Part shown: one piece after another, positions 31,693 to 44,200 of the stretch
Numbering within the stretch: position 1 is the stretch's first letter
Layout of the letters: each line of letters begins with the position of its first letter
The notes under the pieces: model-generated
What the model saw: only the letters and a program-made list of their open reading frames with translations
Database searches by the model: none
What the model was told of the DNA's origin: nothing
Origin: Kappaphycus alvarezii
Taxonomy: Eukaryota > Rhodophyta > Florideophyceae > Gigartinales > Solieriaceae
Direction of reading: 5' to 3'
Assembly (NCBI GenBank): GCA_002205965.3
Contig: NADL03000681.1
Coordinates: 771,747-835,746 of the forward strand
DNA length: 64,000 nucleotides
Program-made: the position numbers and the translations under genes

Positions 31693-34426
31693 CCCACCCT
31701 CCCTCCCTTTTCGCTACTGTACCTCAACCTGTCTATTCTCTGTGCGTTTAGATAGTCTCTTTTCTGTCAATCGTATCACGACACTTGGCACAAAACGGGA
31801 CCCCCCAAAAAAATGGGGACCTCCCTTCCACAAGATTCCACCTGGACGCTCTTAATGGAAATATCCTCAGCGCGCACTCGGACGCACACGGGCTCCCGAA
31901 GTCGCCCATATACGCGAAGATACACTCCCCAAGACATTCTTTTTAGCTAATGAGGTGGGTGGGGTCCTGTACTGGGGTATATTTATACCAGACGATTCTG
32001 GGAATCAGGTCTGGGTTCCAATTTTGTGCCCGACATGTGGTCACAGTGATAGTTTACGGAAAAGTGGATGTCTTTGCGCTTAGGTTTCTCTACGGTGTAT
32101 TTTGTGTGTTATTTGTTCTTTATGCATTTGCATTTGATAAGTGAACGCTAGCAGATATTCTAGCGTTTCTCGAGTAAACAACATTGATCTTCGATCCAAG
32201 TAAAATAGGATTTGCACCTAGATGCATCCCTGGAAGCCGCCCGTATCTCAATTACCCCCGAGGGCGTCTATGAGCAGATTCAGCTGGGCGCGCGGGTGGG
32301 GTTACTACGGGGACGAAAATGGCCACCAGCCTGCTTTAAAGGGGCCGTACGGAACTATGAATCACTGGGTACCTTTGACATCGATGGATCGGTCTTACTT
32401 CAACTCTGAAGACTGCGACGGCGTCAATGACGCCGTTGACCATGCAAAGGAGCTGAGCCTTGCCGAGGCTATGTGGTGCAGTACAGTAGAGGTTAACTTA
32501 CTTTGGGTTTGGTTTGTTGGAAACGGTGGTTGAATAAAAGAAAAAAACAGAGGTTCGGGGACGCTTTGGACTTTTTTTTTTTTGGCTCCGGTGTTAAACG
32601 GTGATTTGCCTTGGCTGGTTTGCCCCAAATCGAGGCCCAACCGGCGAAGGGAACGCCCTTTATAGAATTTCTAACCCGTTCCGGAAGGAGATAAATCTAC
32701 TTCTGGTTCTACCGTAGGCGCAGTTTTTCTAGAAAACCTGGCCATTTAATACTACATGCAAAGGTTTTCCTGTCCTGACCACCCCCCTCCATCTCCCTTG
32801 TTGCCGTAGAAGTTCCCTGAGGACCCTAGAATATGCCTTATTACCATCCAGCGTAGACTTTGGACCTGGTAGCGTGTGTATAAAAGGAAGCAACGACGCA
32901 TAAAAGCATTTGCATACTCATAAACAGGATTTATCCTGCTGTAGTGTCACGCTCAAAAGGCTCAAACAAAACTAAAGCTTTGCCTAGTAACGCATACGCA
33001 TAGAACAACTACTGGAAATGTGCTCAATAGGAGCTGAAGAATGATATAACTAAAGAGACGCCACGGAAATTCAATGCGGCAACAATAAGCCAATAGAATG
33101 CTTCACGATGGTTCAGAAAGTAGCGATGGTGCGTGGCGGTCTGAGACAAATGTGAACTCATGTTTACGACCTAGTCACTCTCCGGATAATTCATAAGCTT
33201 ATTCATGCGTCACTTCTAAACCATCCAAACATTTCCCTTTCAGTAGAAAAAGATTTGAATCTTTTCTGAAAAAATCTGCATGCAAAAAAGTATCAATGTT
33301 TACTTTGTTGGCAAATTTCGGTGATTGTAGGGCTTGTGGAGGACAGATTTTGTATGAAAGTGTGGAACCATGAATAAGCGGTGTGATTCTACCTGGGAAA
33401 CCCTACACAGTACACTGCAACCCATCGTTCAAACTCAGAGCTTTCTTCCTCCTTATCATTGTCTGTTACCCCTCGAGATCGTTCACCCCCGCAGCCGAGC
33501 CCGCGCAATCGCAGGTGCAATGGTTGGTCAAGTCATAATGCTTGTGCGGCGCTGTGACCAGACCAAAGGTGGTGCGAGACTGTACTGGTACCGTACATTT
33601 CCCTTGTTGCTTTGCGGCAATTTGGGGCCGGTTTCAATACTGGAACATACTCTACTGTAATTCAAAATCAAAAGTAACATATACTTTTTGGGAAAAAGAA
33701 CACCCTGTACCCTTCCGCCAACAGCTGAACCCTGTAGTCCACGAAATGAAAACCCTTCATCTCTCCACGTCACGAAAAAAGAAACAAGCAAAACATTGAA
33801 CTTGTCATCAGCCAATCAAACACTCCAGGAAATTTGGCGCCGTTTCAATGCCGCACCGCAGTCTAATGCACAATCAGAGCTAACATGCGAACGAAACAGT
33901 CGTGAAACCCGTCAATTAAAGGTCTTTTAACGAACCCGACGGCAATCGGCGGGGATATGTTCGTTAAGGAATAAAAGTGGGAAGGAGGAAGGGACGAAGA
34001 GAAGGGCTAAGGCGGACGCCTCGGCGGGTCAACGGACTTTTACTCAAACGTTGATAATACTTCTCTGTTGTGTTCCGTTGACGAGGGAGGGAACTCGGGT
34101 GTGTAGCGCTAAGTACTGTATCACCCTCACGGGGCGAGGGCATACGGCGGTGGCGTCGGGTGCCCTTGAGAAGCAACTGTAAACTGTAATGCACGTGTAC
34201 CTTGTGCGTGCTAAGCTGATCCTTCGGAGTACAGTGCATCGTGTATTTTCGACAGAAACCCCTGCATACTTCGTTACCCGTTTTGCATTTAGTCTCCAAA
34301 TAATGCAGGCGCGACAAGTTTCTACCCGCCGCCTGCATCCGTAGTTAATTTATGAATACCCTCGCACGCCTCTGTGCGACATTGTACGACAAATAAAGAT
34401 CTACCACCACGCATCCCTCCACGTAA
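31693..34426. other. Non-coding central part of the array unit (unit 1 example)
   Basis: About 2.7 kb, repeated at 42268-45007 and 52852-55579. Notable items are an 8-bp hairpin AACGCTAG...CTAGCGTT at 32143-32167, a TATAAAAG box at 32880 and short open frames at 32212-32533. These last have no known domain and acquire indels in unit 3. I see no RNA gene. Confidence 0.45.
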
Positions 34427-34493
34427 CAATCGACGCAAAAAGGGTATACCGACACCCCATTACGGTGTCGGTATACCCTTTTTGAGTCGATTG
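34427..34493. repeat. 67-base near-perfect hairpin, unit 1
   Basis: The left arm of 30 bases (CAATCGACGCAAAAAGGGTA and on) pairs with a right arm of 30 bases around the 7-base loop CCATTAC, with one mismatch near the base. The inner 20 pairs are perfect. Equivalents: 45008-45074 and 55580-55646; a solo right arm lies at 8262-8371. Confidence 0.92.
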
Positions 34494-34711
34494 TGGTTGT
34501 CTGGAAAACCATGGGATAGATCGGATATACCTTCCAAGAGGAAAACACCCAAACGTTCCCCCTTCGTAACGAAACACCAAACAAGCAAATATTGAATCTG
34601 CCCGCTGATTAACCACTCACCGCAATTGGGCGATGTTTACAATGCTTTGGCACACTCTAATGCACAATCAACACTATAGTGTATTTTCCGGACAAACCGC
34701 TGTGTGCTGGA

Positions 34712-34732
34712 GAGGTCACGGACCGTGACCTC
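34712..34732. repeat. 21-base palindrome GAGGTCACGGACCGTGACCTC, unit 1
   Basis: Ten bases on each side of a central base are perfectly complementary. It is present in all three units (45296-45316, 55868-55888) and degenerate in the edge copy (about 24330-24352). It could be a dimeric protein-binding site, but no evidence says which. Confidence 0.85.
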
Positions 34733-34849
34733 TTCCGCATCATCCGCGAAACGAAAATCCTGTGCTCTTTCGCGAAACGGAAAAAGAAACATACAAAAAT
34801 TTGAACCGGTCCCCCGCCGATCAACCACTCCGGTCACCGCAACCGCCGA

Positions 34850-36749
34850 CGCCGCCGTCTTTTTCAATTCTGGTTGGTTGAGCGCTCGGCCGCTTCGCTG
34901 TCCTGTGCGACCCAGCCGCGCGCAAAATGTGCGACCCAGCCACGTGCAAAATGTGCGACCCAGCCGTGCGTACAATGTGCTGTCGGCTGGGTCGCACACC
35001 AGCCGCACGACGGCGGTGGACTCGGAAATCTCCGAATTTTCTTCTGTTTTCGGAGAATCCCTATTTTCGAGTTGCACGACGTCTGGAAACATCCAAAGCA
35101 TCAGCATTCGATGTGCGCCGGCACTTTAATTTTTGGGGCTGAGTGCAGTCGACGGTTCAACTGCGGCCGCTGAGCATCTCGCGGCATTCTGGAGGGGGCT
35201 ATACCTGGGGCCGTATATTAAGGGATGAATTGTGATCGTAGTTTGATTTACCACGACATGGTCAGTACACTTATGCAGCGCTGAGCAAAGCTTTAACGTA
35301 TGAAAAGGGCAGAAAGAACAGAGAGGAGATTCGTGAAATCAATCTTGCGGGTGGAAGAAAGCCGTTGGGTAGTTGATCCTGGATATGAGAAACGGGAAAC
35401 AGGCAAATCAATGTAATGGAACGCAGGTCAACACGTGTGCTACCGGGTCGTGTGTGGACCACTGCAACCAAAAAACTGTCGCCACTGGCCAAAGGATCGA
35501 TGATTTCGCGGCAAGGTGCGTGGCAGAGGCCTATGTCCGTAGAGAACAAGAGCATGATCCATCGTGGCACAGGAGAGAAGACTAGCAAGATCAGATGCCT
35601 GGGCAACAAATCTTGCTTGCTTGAACACACGGCAAATCATACGTCTATACATCATTGCTCCGAGTATAAACGCCTGCTCGATCTATGGCGAGCGTTTGAA
35701 TGCACTCAAAGAAGGGTGGAATGCTCAGAAAGATGTTGTGGTTCCATATCGGCACGTACAATCAAACTGCTTGCGCCATGCAACACTCAATCACTATTAA
35801 CTCCCCACTGTGTGATCCCAACCGCCGTAACCCGTCAACAGGGTGATCGAAGGAAAGGACGCGTGGGTGAGCTCCGTGGGGGCCCGATTCCCCAGAGGCC
35901 CACATGTGGATCACTTCAACCTTTCTTCCCCCGCAACATGTTCTAACTCCACCTAACTCTATGCCCCATTGCGCAGCATTCCCGCCACAAACTGTCATGA
36001 CGAGCCCCTACTCATCGCCCCGCCACGTCACCCGCCCCTTCAAAATCGCCAATATGCCCCCGTCCATTCAAACCTGCCCCGCTCATTGATCCCGCCTCTG
36101 TGTCTATCAATTGCCTTTTCCTCTCCCTTTTTTCCGTTTCCTGCCTTTGTTTCTCAAACTTCTCTATCATACCCCTCGCTTCCTCACCCTCTAACTATCT
36201 TGGACCCACTTCAAACTCCCCAATCTTTCTTTTCCTACCGCACTCTCACAACGTCCTTCTACTGAATCCAGCCCTTCACAATACCTTTCCTTGCCTTTGC
36301 AATCCAACAACTCGCCTTGCCACGCCTGTCCGAGCACCTGACATTGCAATGCATCGCTTTGACTTCAGTTACTCAAAGCGCGACGTACTTTTGGGACGAG
36401 CACGAGACATGGAGCAAAATACAAACGTCCCCAAAATGCGTTGCATGGTTGGGGAGCGGTGCCAATGTGGAAGGTATCGGGCGACATTGTCGGCTGCATT
36501 TGAGGTTTGTGGTTGCAGAGGCATGACAGTATGGGTATGCGAGATGAAGGGGTGGATTCATTTGAAGGGTGTTTTGAGGTTGCGATAGGATGGGAAGGGT
36601 TGGGGAGTTCTGAAGTAAGTGACAGGCCTCAACTCCATTTCCCCATGCGTCACGCTCTTCTCCACCCATTGCAAACTTCTACTAGGTCGCTCCGTTTGTG
36701 TTTGTAATGTTTTATTACGCAAGTCCGGGTGTCGCGGCTAGGATCTGGG
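34850..36749. other. Distal non-coding part of the array unit (unit 1 example)
   Basis: It holds a short tandem GTGCGACCCAGCC repeat (34907-34970) next to its inverted copy (GGCTGGGTCGCAC near 34986), then about 1.7 kb with no conserved gene. Open frames such as 35416-35946 lack motifs. The repeat sits near identically in units 2 and 3. Confidence 0.45.
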
Positions 36750-38310
36750 AACTGTCGCAGAGAAGAGTCGCGGTAACGTCGATCGATCGTGAAACTATCA
36801 ATTGGATACTATGCAATGGGAGAGCGTAAAGCTATGGGCGTGGTTTTACGCGTGGAGAGGGCGTGATAACCTTGATGTATTTTGGAAGGGGTTTGTCAGA
36901 TGGGCTCGAGAAAACATGCAGTCGAATGAGGATTGTGTGATTGGGTTTTAGCGGGGTGGTATCTGAAGATGGTTTGTTGGTTTGAATAAGTTTCGGAAGG
37001 TGGTGGGGGTTTGGGTTGCAGTCTGATTATGTCTACAATGTGTGCAATGGTGGGTGTGGCGATTCGATTTGGAGGTGTGGCAAGGGATTTTTTTAAGGGA
37101 ATGTGACGGTGGAAGGGTTGGGAGTTTGGCACTTGTGAAGGAAGGTTCGTTTAAGTTGGAATGGGCCATTTCATTGAAATCAATTCCGGTCGCTCTCAAA
37201 GTACTCCCTGGCGTCTGTTTAAACGAGATGTTGTGGTGCCCAAACAATTGCGTGAGACAGAGCCAACGTTCTCTTGTCGGGCTTGGTGCTTTGCGAGGAA
37301 TATGGTCTGCCTGTATAGTTTTGTCGTGTTGGAGTGAAAATTGTTTCACAACTACTATGTAGGTTCGCGTAAGTCGATATGGATCATTGCCGTAAATAAA
37401 TGCCACTGGAGGGAAAGGGGTGGTTGTCGAAGAATTTCTGAGCCTGTTGCAACTAAACGTATTCTTCCCCGCCCAGCACTGCCCAGCAGTGAAGAATCCT
37501 GTGCGCCGCGAATGCTGTTCTGATTTCTGTCAACATCTCAAGACTTTCATCAAAGTCCGTCAGCGCTCATCCCCCAGCTTGAATTGCTACAGCGCTCCCG
37601 AGGACGCACAAGGAGCGATAATTTGTTGAATTTTTTTAATATTTAGTGCAAATGACTGTACAGTATCATGGCTTTCGATATATACGGGTCTGCCGGTCCC
37701 GGTGCCGAACGAGGTCTGTCCAGAATTGCTGAGTATATCGCACTACGTAAAGGCAGTAGTCCTGCCTTCGAGCGCGATCGCTTGTTCACGATTATCAGTT
37801 CGCTCGTACAACAACGAACTTCTGTCGCGATCAACCGACGACTACTCGACCGTTCCTGGCTCGGATAGATTTTTCCCCTTTTGAGGGCCGCTAGACCCCC
37901 CTTTTCTGCTTGGTAAAGTCTTCTTCTTCTTCTTCTTCATTCAATCCACATAGAGACAGTGCCACGTGGCTGACATGTCTCGTCTGGATAGCTGCAGTAT
38001 CAGGCAAGTAGGCGGACCAGTACAGTAGAGGGGACAGTGGCAAAGACTGGTAATTCGCGTGGTGTACACGTGTGTATATTGGTGAAGATATTTCTGGAAG
38101 TAGCGAGCCAATGGCCGAGCGTTCCCTTGACCTGGGAGATCACTGGCCTGGCGGGCTGGCTTTGCAAAGGCCTTATAAGGCCTTGTCACTCGATCTACCG
38201 AGAAGGGCTCTGGTCTGGCATGTCTATTTCTCTGTAGGCAGAGAAATTCCCCCAAAGAGATCAGGGCGGTGACATCTTCTAGAGGGCACAAACAGAGTGT
38301 CTACGAGGCG

Positions 38311-38740
38311 ATGGCGGACGACAACGTCAACGATGGAAGCCAAGGAGCTGGGGCCGCCGGCGCGGGAGAACCAGCGGCTTTGTTGAGGGCTGCATGGGTC
38401 AGTCTCAAACCGAGGTGCCGAGATTTTGGTCAAGTCGTTACGAAACTGAAGACTGAAAATTGCGGAAATGTCAGTGAAGGCGGTTGTAGAGGCGCTATGT
38501 ATGAGGGCTCAATACTTTAGGGACATCACTGAGCAGGGAGTGGAGACTGCTAGGCAGATGGCGTTGTCGGTTGAACAAGGATATGATGCAGTGTTCTCAG
38601 AGTCGTACCGAAGCGCAAAAGAGGCCTTGACTACGAAGTTGGAGGTTGAAGCGGCCAAGCAGTTAGCCAAGACGCGACTCGAGAGGGCGAAAGGCCATAG
38701 TAGTGGAAGCGGCCCGGCGTCGGCCGCCGATGATGAGTGA
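38311..38740 (+). CDS. ORF1 (Gag-like) of the DIRS-type element, unit 2
   Basis: Sequence and frame shift (near 38466) are as in unit 1. The start codon is again 78 bases after the left repeat. Confidence 0.5.
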
Positions 38741-38817
38741 TGCCAAGAATGAAGCTTGGGGAATAAGAAGCCAAGAGGCACGTCGGAGAACATGCTCTGT
38801 GACGGGGGACGGCGCGC

Positions 38818-40694
38818 ATGGCCGAAGCATGGGGGTCGGAATTGGGAGCGTCGCAGTACGTGGTGAGGGCAATCAAGTTTGGCATAAGCAATATGCCGGA
38901 TGTGCTGTTCACCGATGGACTTGTATTGGAAGATGTCCCCCAGACGGAGGAAGACAAGGAGTACGCAAGGAAAGATCTGGAAAAGGGAGTTGTGCAGGGA
39001 CTCTACGAGGAAGTCAGTAGGAAGTACGTGAAGAGGGCGGTCAGAGAGGGAAAGATGGTGGCGTCGTCTTTCACCGTATGGCAAGGAGAAGGAATTGCGA
39101 GGAAGGAGAGGTTCGTGGTAAACTTCAGCAGGCAGAGCAAGCATTGAGAAGAGGAAGTGTGAGAATGGAGACACTGCAGGAATTTGCGATGGAGATGGAA
39201 AGGGGAGACGCATTGATGTCGTGGGATATGAAAGATGGGTATAGACACTTCCAGCTCCACCCGGACGTGTGAGACTATTTTTTATTTCATTATCATCGAC
39301 ATTTTTATCGTTGTATCGCACTGCCGATCGAATGGAAGGGGTCGGCCCTATGGTTCGTCAGGTTTCTGCGACCATTCGTGCAGCCCCTGCGGGAACGTCT
39401 GCACTACCGAGTCCTCCCATACATCGACGATTTTCTCCTCGCGCCGTCTCCGCCCGGCCGGGCAGCTACGAAGGAGGATTGTGCAAGAGTGAGGACAGTG
39501 TTGGATGGCTTGTTCCGAAGGCTTTGTATCGTTTGCTATCCGGAGAAGGGGACCTGGGAGGGGTCAAGGCAGTTGGAGCATCTAGGGGTGTGGGTGGATA
39601 CCGAGGCAATGAGAGTGTATGTGGCGGACCGGAAGGTGGGCAAGGTTCGGAAAATGGCACGGAGGCTGGTAGCGTTGGCGCAACGGAACCACCGTTTGGT
39701 TCCATACAAGTTGCTCAGTCGTTTCTGTGGAGTCTGTGTGTCCCTCACCCTCGCCCTCCCTATGGCTCGCTTTTATACTCGCTCGTTGTACTTCGACATG
39801 TTCATAGCGGAGCGGCGGCTTGCGGACCGAGAGGAGAGAGGGCACCAGGACAGAGTAAAATCGGGGTTCGTACGCAGGGAAAAAGGGTCTGCACGCAGAG
39901 AGAGGAAGGAACTGGAGGGCACAAGGGTGCGGCTGTGTCGCCGGTCCCTCCGCGACTTGGCTTACCGGCGTTCGTTGACCGGGGGCGAGGGAATGGATTT
40001 GGTGCGTCTGACGCCGGACATGACAATGCACAGCGACGCTGCGGACGTAGGATATGAAGGTATCCTGGGTTACGACGAGGAAGGGGGGTTGCCGGGTTTT
40101 TGGGAGGGTCAAGTTTTCTGGGGGACGAGCGACCGCGCGGAACCGATTACTTTGCTTTACTTTTCGGAACTGCGAGCCTTTGGGCTCCTGCTCCATCGAT
40201 TCCCTGCATACGTGTCCAACTCCCGCGTTCGCCGTCTCCTGGTACACGAGGACATCCAAGCAGTGGTTTGCGTGCTCAACGCGATGGTTTCGGCGTCTCG
40301 GCCGATGATAGCCGAGTTGAGGAAGCTGGAGGTGTTAATGAGGGCGCTAGGGATTCATATAGAAGCGAGAGGGATCCCCTCGGCGGTAAATCGCTTTGCC
40401 GACGCATTGTCGAGGACGTGGGACCCCAGGGACGCACGAATGACGAACAGCTTGGTGAAGACGATACAAGAGGAGTATGGACTGGACGAAGTCGTTTTTC
40501 GGAATCGACCGCTGGGAGAGAGGAAGGCAGCTCGAGAGAAGTTTTTGCAGACGCAGATGGAGGAAGATTGGGGGGAAGAGCGCGCGCGACTATGGAATCC
40601 GCCGTTCGATATGCTGCCACTAGTGGTTCGGAAGCTAAAAGTGGAGGATGGACAAGGAGTGGTGATCGCTCCTCTTTGGCCTGCTCAAGCTTGA
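38818..40694 (+). pseudogene. Reverse transcriptase-RNase H, unit 2
   Basis: After the shared TGA the frame is open from 39273 through the RT YIDD (39420-39431) and the whole RNase H to TGA at 40692-40694. RNase H acidic residues appear in MHSDAADVG, FSELRAFG, VHEDIQAV and NRFADALSR. This last motif is complete only here and in unit 3. It shows that the extra breaks of unit 1 are private to that copy. Confidence 0.85.
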
Positions 40695-41206
40695 TTCGCG
40701 CGCTTGCGCGCGCTCAGCTCACGCATGACCGATTTGGGGAGCGAGCACAGTATGCTCGAGGGAGAACGACACATCAACGACAGGTGGCAGATGGTCGTGG
40801 CGGAGATAAATTGCGGACGGAGTGGGAACAAGGGATAAGGGGAGTAGTTCTCGCGCGAACTGACGCTAGTACAAGACGAGGCAATGAGGGAGGTTCAGGA
40901 GAGGAGGCAGCGTCTCTATTGGCACAGTACGGGTGGGCAGAGAGCACGTGGCGGAGTCGCTCAAGCCAGCTCCAACGCTGGCTCGCCTTCTGCGACGAGG
41001 AGGGCCGTGATGCTCTACCGGCGGGGGACGGGGACGTGCTGGCGTATATTCAGTACCTGTCTTCGGAAGGCAAGGTCGGGCCGCAATCGGCACGACAGTA
41101 TGTGACTACTATATCGCGGTGTCATGAAGACGCAGGCTACCGCTCTCCCACCAGAACGCGACTTGCTTCTGGACTCCTGGCAGCGTATGAGAAGAAGATG
41201 GACCGT
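40695..41206 (+). pseudogene. Tyrosine recombinase N-terminal domain, unit 2
   Basis: The core-binding domain is in one frame from about 40898 (EEAASLLAQYGW) through DGDVLAYIQYLSSEGKVG and SARQYVTTISRCHEDAGYRS to AAYEKKMDR (41206). The frame stays open to 41602 but the following residues show no recombinase motif. Length is about 100 conserved residues, whereas full DIRS recombinases add a catalytic half of some 200 residues. Confidence 0.75.
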
Positions 41207-44200
41207 GTTTCAGGTTTCGCAGCGCATGGATTGGAAGTCAGAGGGTATGTTTCAGGTTTATTTCGATGGTACTATCGAGGTCACCCCAGCCTCTTCGTGG
41301 TTTTTCGCTCACCTTGCACGAGTGGGTTAGTGCAGTGCGCGTCTCCGGGGAGTCTGGGACCTTTGGACCTTCGCGTGGTGTACACGTGTGTATATTGTGT
41401 TGGCTGTGAACCTTGTGCTGTCACTGAAAACCAAAGTGCAGGGGAGCATGGAGGGTGCCGTTTGGAAAGCGCATATGCGCCTCATCTCAAACTCATCGTG
41501 AAACGGGCTTCTGGTTGGCTACTGCAAATGCTCATATGCAACGTGGTACGTACAAGTGTTGTGGCTCTAGTGGGTTGTTCTGGCGTACACGTGTGCAGCT
41601 AGTACATATGGCTATGCTGTACAGTACGGCTGTGCAGTACAGAGTGGACAGGTATGTACGTGTACATACAGTACAGGTTGATGGGTGTTGATGCACTATG
41701 GTGATGAGTCAAGTACAGTGGTGGCGGTTACAGTAGTTGCGTGTATACATGTCGTTGCATGTGTAAGAGCTGTGTTGTGAATTTGGGAACGTGTAGTGAT
41801 TGTGTGTTTACGTGCAGTTGGTGAGTTAGTGTATACACATGATAACGTGATGTAAGGTTGTGCACTGTTGTGCACTGTTAGTTGTAAGCTGGCATGAGTC
41901 TGTGCCAGTGTTACTATGTCATGTCTTGTGATGATTGGTAGTATTGAGTGTTCCGCTCAGATGGCTAGGGTTTAGTTAGAGTAAGAGTTGTGTGCGAGTG
42001 TGGCGAAATAGTTCTATATAAGTTGCGACTTGAGCACCTCCAAGTAAAATCTGGCCAGAGCTGGCGAACTTCCTTTCGTTTCCCCCACCTTCCTTATCCA
42101 ACCTCTATCATATTGGTGAAGGTATTACTGGAAGTAGCGAGCCAATGGCCGAGCGTTCCCTTGACCTGAGAGACCACTGGCCTGGCGGGCTGGCTTTGCA
42201 AAGGCCTTATAAGGTCTGATCACTCGATCTACCGAGGATGGCTCTTCTCTGGCATGTCTATTTCTCTCCCACCCTCCCTCCCTTTTCGCTACTGTACCTC
42301 AACCTGTCTATTCTCTGTGCGTTTAGATAGTCTCTTTTCTGTCAATCGTATCACGACACTTGGCACAAAACGGGACCCCCCCAAAAAAATGGGGGACCTC
42401 CCTTCCACAAGATTCCACCTGGACGCTCTTAATGGAAATATCCTCAGCGCGCACTCGGACGCACACGGGCTCCCGAAGTCGCCCATATACGCGAAGATAC
42501 ACTCCCCAAGACATTCTTTTTAGCTAATGAGGTGGGTGGGGTCCTGTACTGGGGTATATTTATACCAGACGATTCTGGGAATCAGGTCTGGGTTCCAATT
42601 TTGTGCCCGACATGTGGTCACAGTGATAGTTTACGGAAAAGTGGATGTCTTTGCGCTTAGGTTTCTCTACGGTGTATTTTTGTGTTATTTGTTCTTTATG
42701 CATTTGCATTTGATAAGTGAACGCTAGCAGATATTCTAGCGTTTCTCGAGTAAACAACATTGATCTTCGATCCAAGTAAAATAGGATTTGCACCTAGATG
42801 CATCCCTGGAAGCCGCCCGTATCTCAATTACCCCCGAGGGCGTCTATGAGCAGATTCAGCTGGGCGCGCGGGTGGGGTTACTACGGGGACGAAAATGGCC
42901 ACCAGCCTGCTTTAAAGGGGCCGTACGGAACTATGAATCACTGGGTACCTTTGACATCGATGGATCGGTCTTACTTCAACTCTGAAGACTGCGACGGCGT
43001 CAATGACGCCGTTGACCATGCAAAGGAGCTGAGCCTTGCCGAGGCTATGTGGTGCAGTACAGTAGAGGTTAACTTACTTTGGGTTTGGTTGTTGGAAACG
43101 GTGGTTGAATAAAAGAAAAAGAACAGAGGTTCGGGGACGCTTTGGACTTTTGGTTTTTTTTGGCTCCGGTGTTAAACGGTGATTTGCCTTGGCTGGTTTG
43201 CCCCAAATCGAGGCCCAACCGGCGAAGGGAACGCCCTTTATAGAATTTCTAACCCGTTCCGGAAGGAGATAAATCTACTTCTGGTTCTACCGTAGGCGCA
43301 GTTTTTCTAGAAAACCTGGCCATTTAATACTACATGCAAAGGTTTTCCTGTCCTGACCACCCCCCTCCATCTCCCTTGTTGCCGTAGAAGTTCCCTGAGG
43401 ACCCTAGAATATGCCTTATTACCATCCAGCGTAGACTTTGGACCTGGTAGCGTGTGTATAAAAGGAAGCAACGACGCATAAAAGCATTTGCATACTCATA
43501 AACAGGATTTATCCTGCTGTAGTGTCACGCTCAAAAGGCTCAAACAAAACTAAAGCTTTGCCTAGTAACGCATACGCATAGAACAACTACTGGAAATGTG
43601 CTCAATAGGAGCTGAAGAATGATATAACTAAAGAGACGCCACGGAAATTCAATGCGGCAACAATAAGCCAATAGAATGCTTCACGATGGTTCAGAAAGTA
43701 GCGATGGTGCGTGGCGGTCTGAGACAAATGTGAACTCATGTTTACGACCTAGTCACTCTCCGGATAATTCATAAGCTTATTCATGCGTCACTTCTAAACC
43801 ATCCAAACATTTCCCTTTCAGTAGAAAAAGATTTGAATCTTTTCTGAAAAAATCTGCATGCAAAAAAGTATCAATGTTTACTTTGTTGGCAAATTTCGGT
43901 GATTGTAGGGCTTGTGGAGGACAGATTTTGTATGAAAGTGTGGAACCATGAATAAGCGGTGTGATTCTACCTGGGAAACCCTACACAGTACACTGCAACC
44001 CATCGTTCAAACTCAGAGCTTTCTTCCTCCTTATCATTGTCTGTTACCCCTCGAGATCGTTCACCCTCCCGCAGCCGAGCCCGCGCAATCGCAGGTGCAA
44101 TGGTTGGTCAAGTCATAATGCTTGTGCGGCGCTGTGACCAGACCAAAGGTGGTGCGAGACTGTACTGGTACCGTACATTTCCCTTGTTGCTTTGCGGCAA

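Larger units (their letters stand above)
33790..34850 (+). repeat. Imperfect internal repeats in the unit's distal part
   Basis: A block of the type TTGAA-(C/T)-x-GTC...CAGCC(A/G)ATCAA-x-CACTC...TTTCAATGC...TCTAATGCACAATC occurs at 33795-33880, 34575-34670 and, partly, 34795-34850. Related blocks lie at 24200-24290 and 24375-24425 in the diverged edge copy. The segments seem to descend from an ancient tandem duplication of about 250-800 bases. Confidence 0.5.
26211..36749 (+). repeat. Array unit 1
   Basis: First homogenised copy. The DIRS-type element occupies 27486-31692, then non-coding DNA with palindromes at 34427-34493 and 34712-34732. Its retroelement frames carry the most extra indels (29630-29960, 30464). 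Confidence 0.93.
38052..42267 (+). mobile_element. DIRS-type retrotransposon, unit 2, defective
   Basis: Same structure as the unit 1 element. This copy has the best-preserved RNase H and recombinase-stub frames and is the best reference for the family, but it still carries the shared RT frameshift (near 39144), the shared TGA (39270-39272) and the missing recombinase catalytic domain. Confidence 0.83.

Noticed and set aside
32212..32533. Small conserved ORFs (MHLDASLEAARI... and MHPWKPPVSQLPP...) as genes
   Set aside because: Conservation between units only reflects recent duplication. Frames overlap each other and break in unit 3, and no family is recognised.
40100..41602. 500-codon ORF in unit 2 read as a single protein
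   Set aside because: Its first 590 bases are an out-of-frame reading of RNase H and its last 390 bases are non-coding. Only about 40898-41206 has recombinase similarity.
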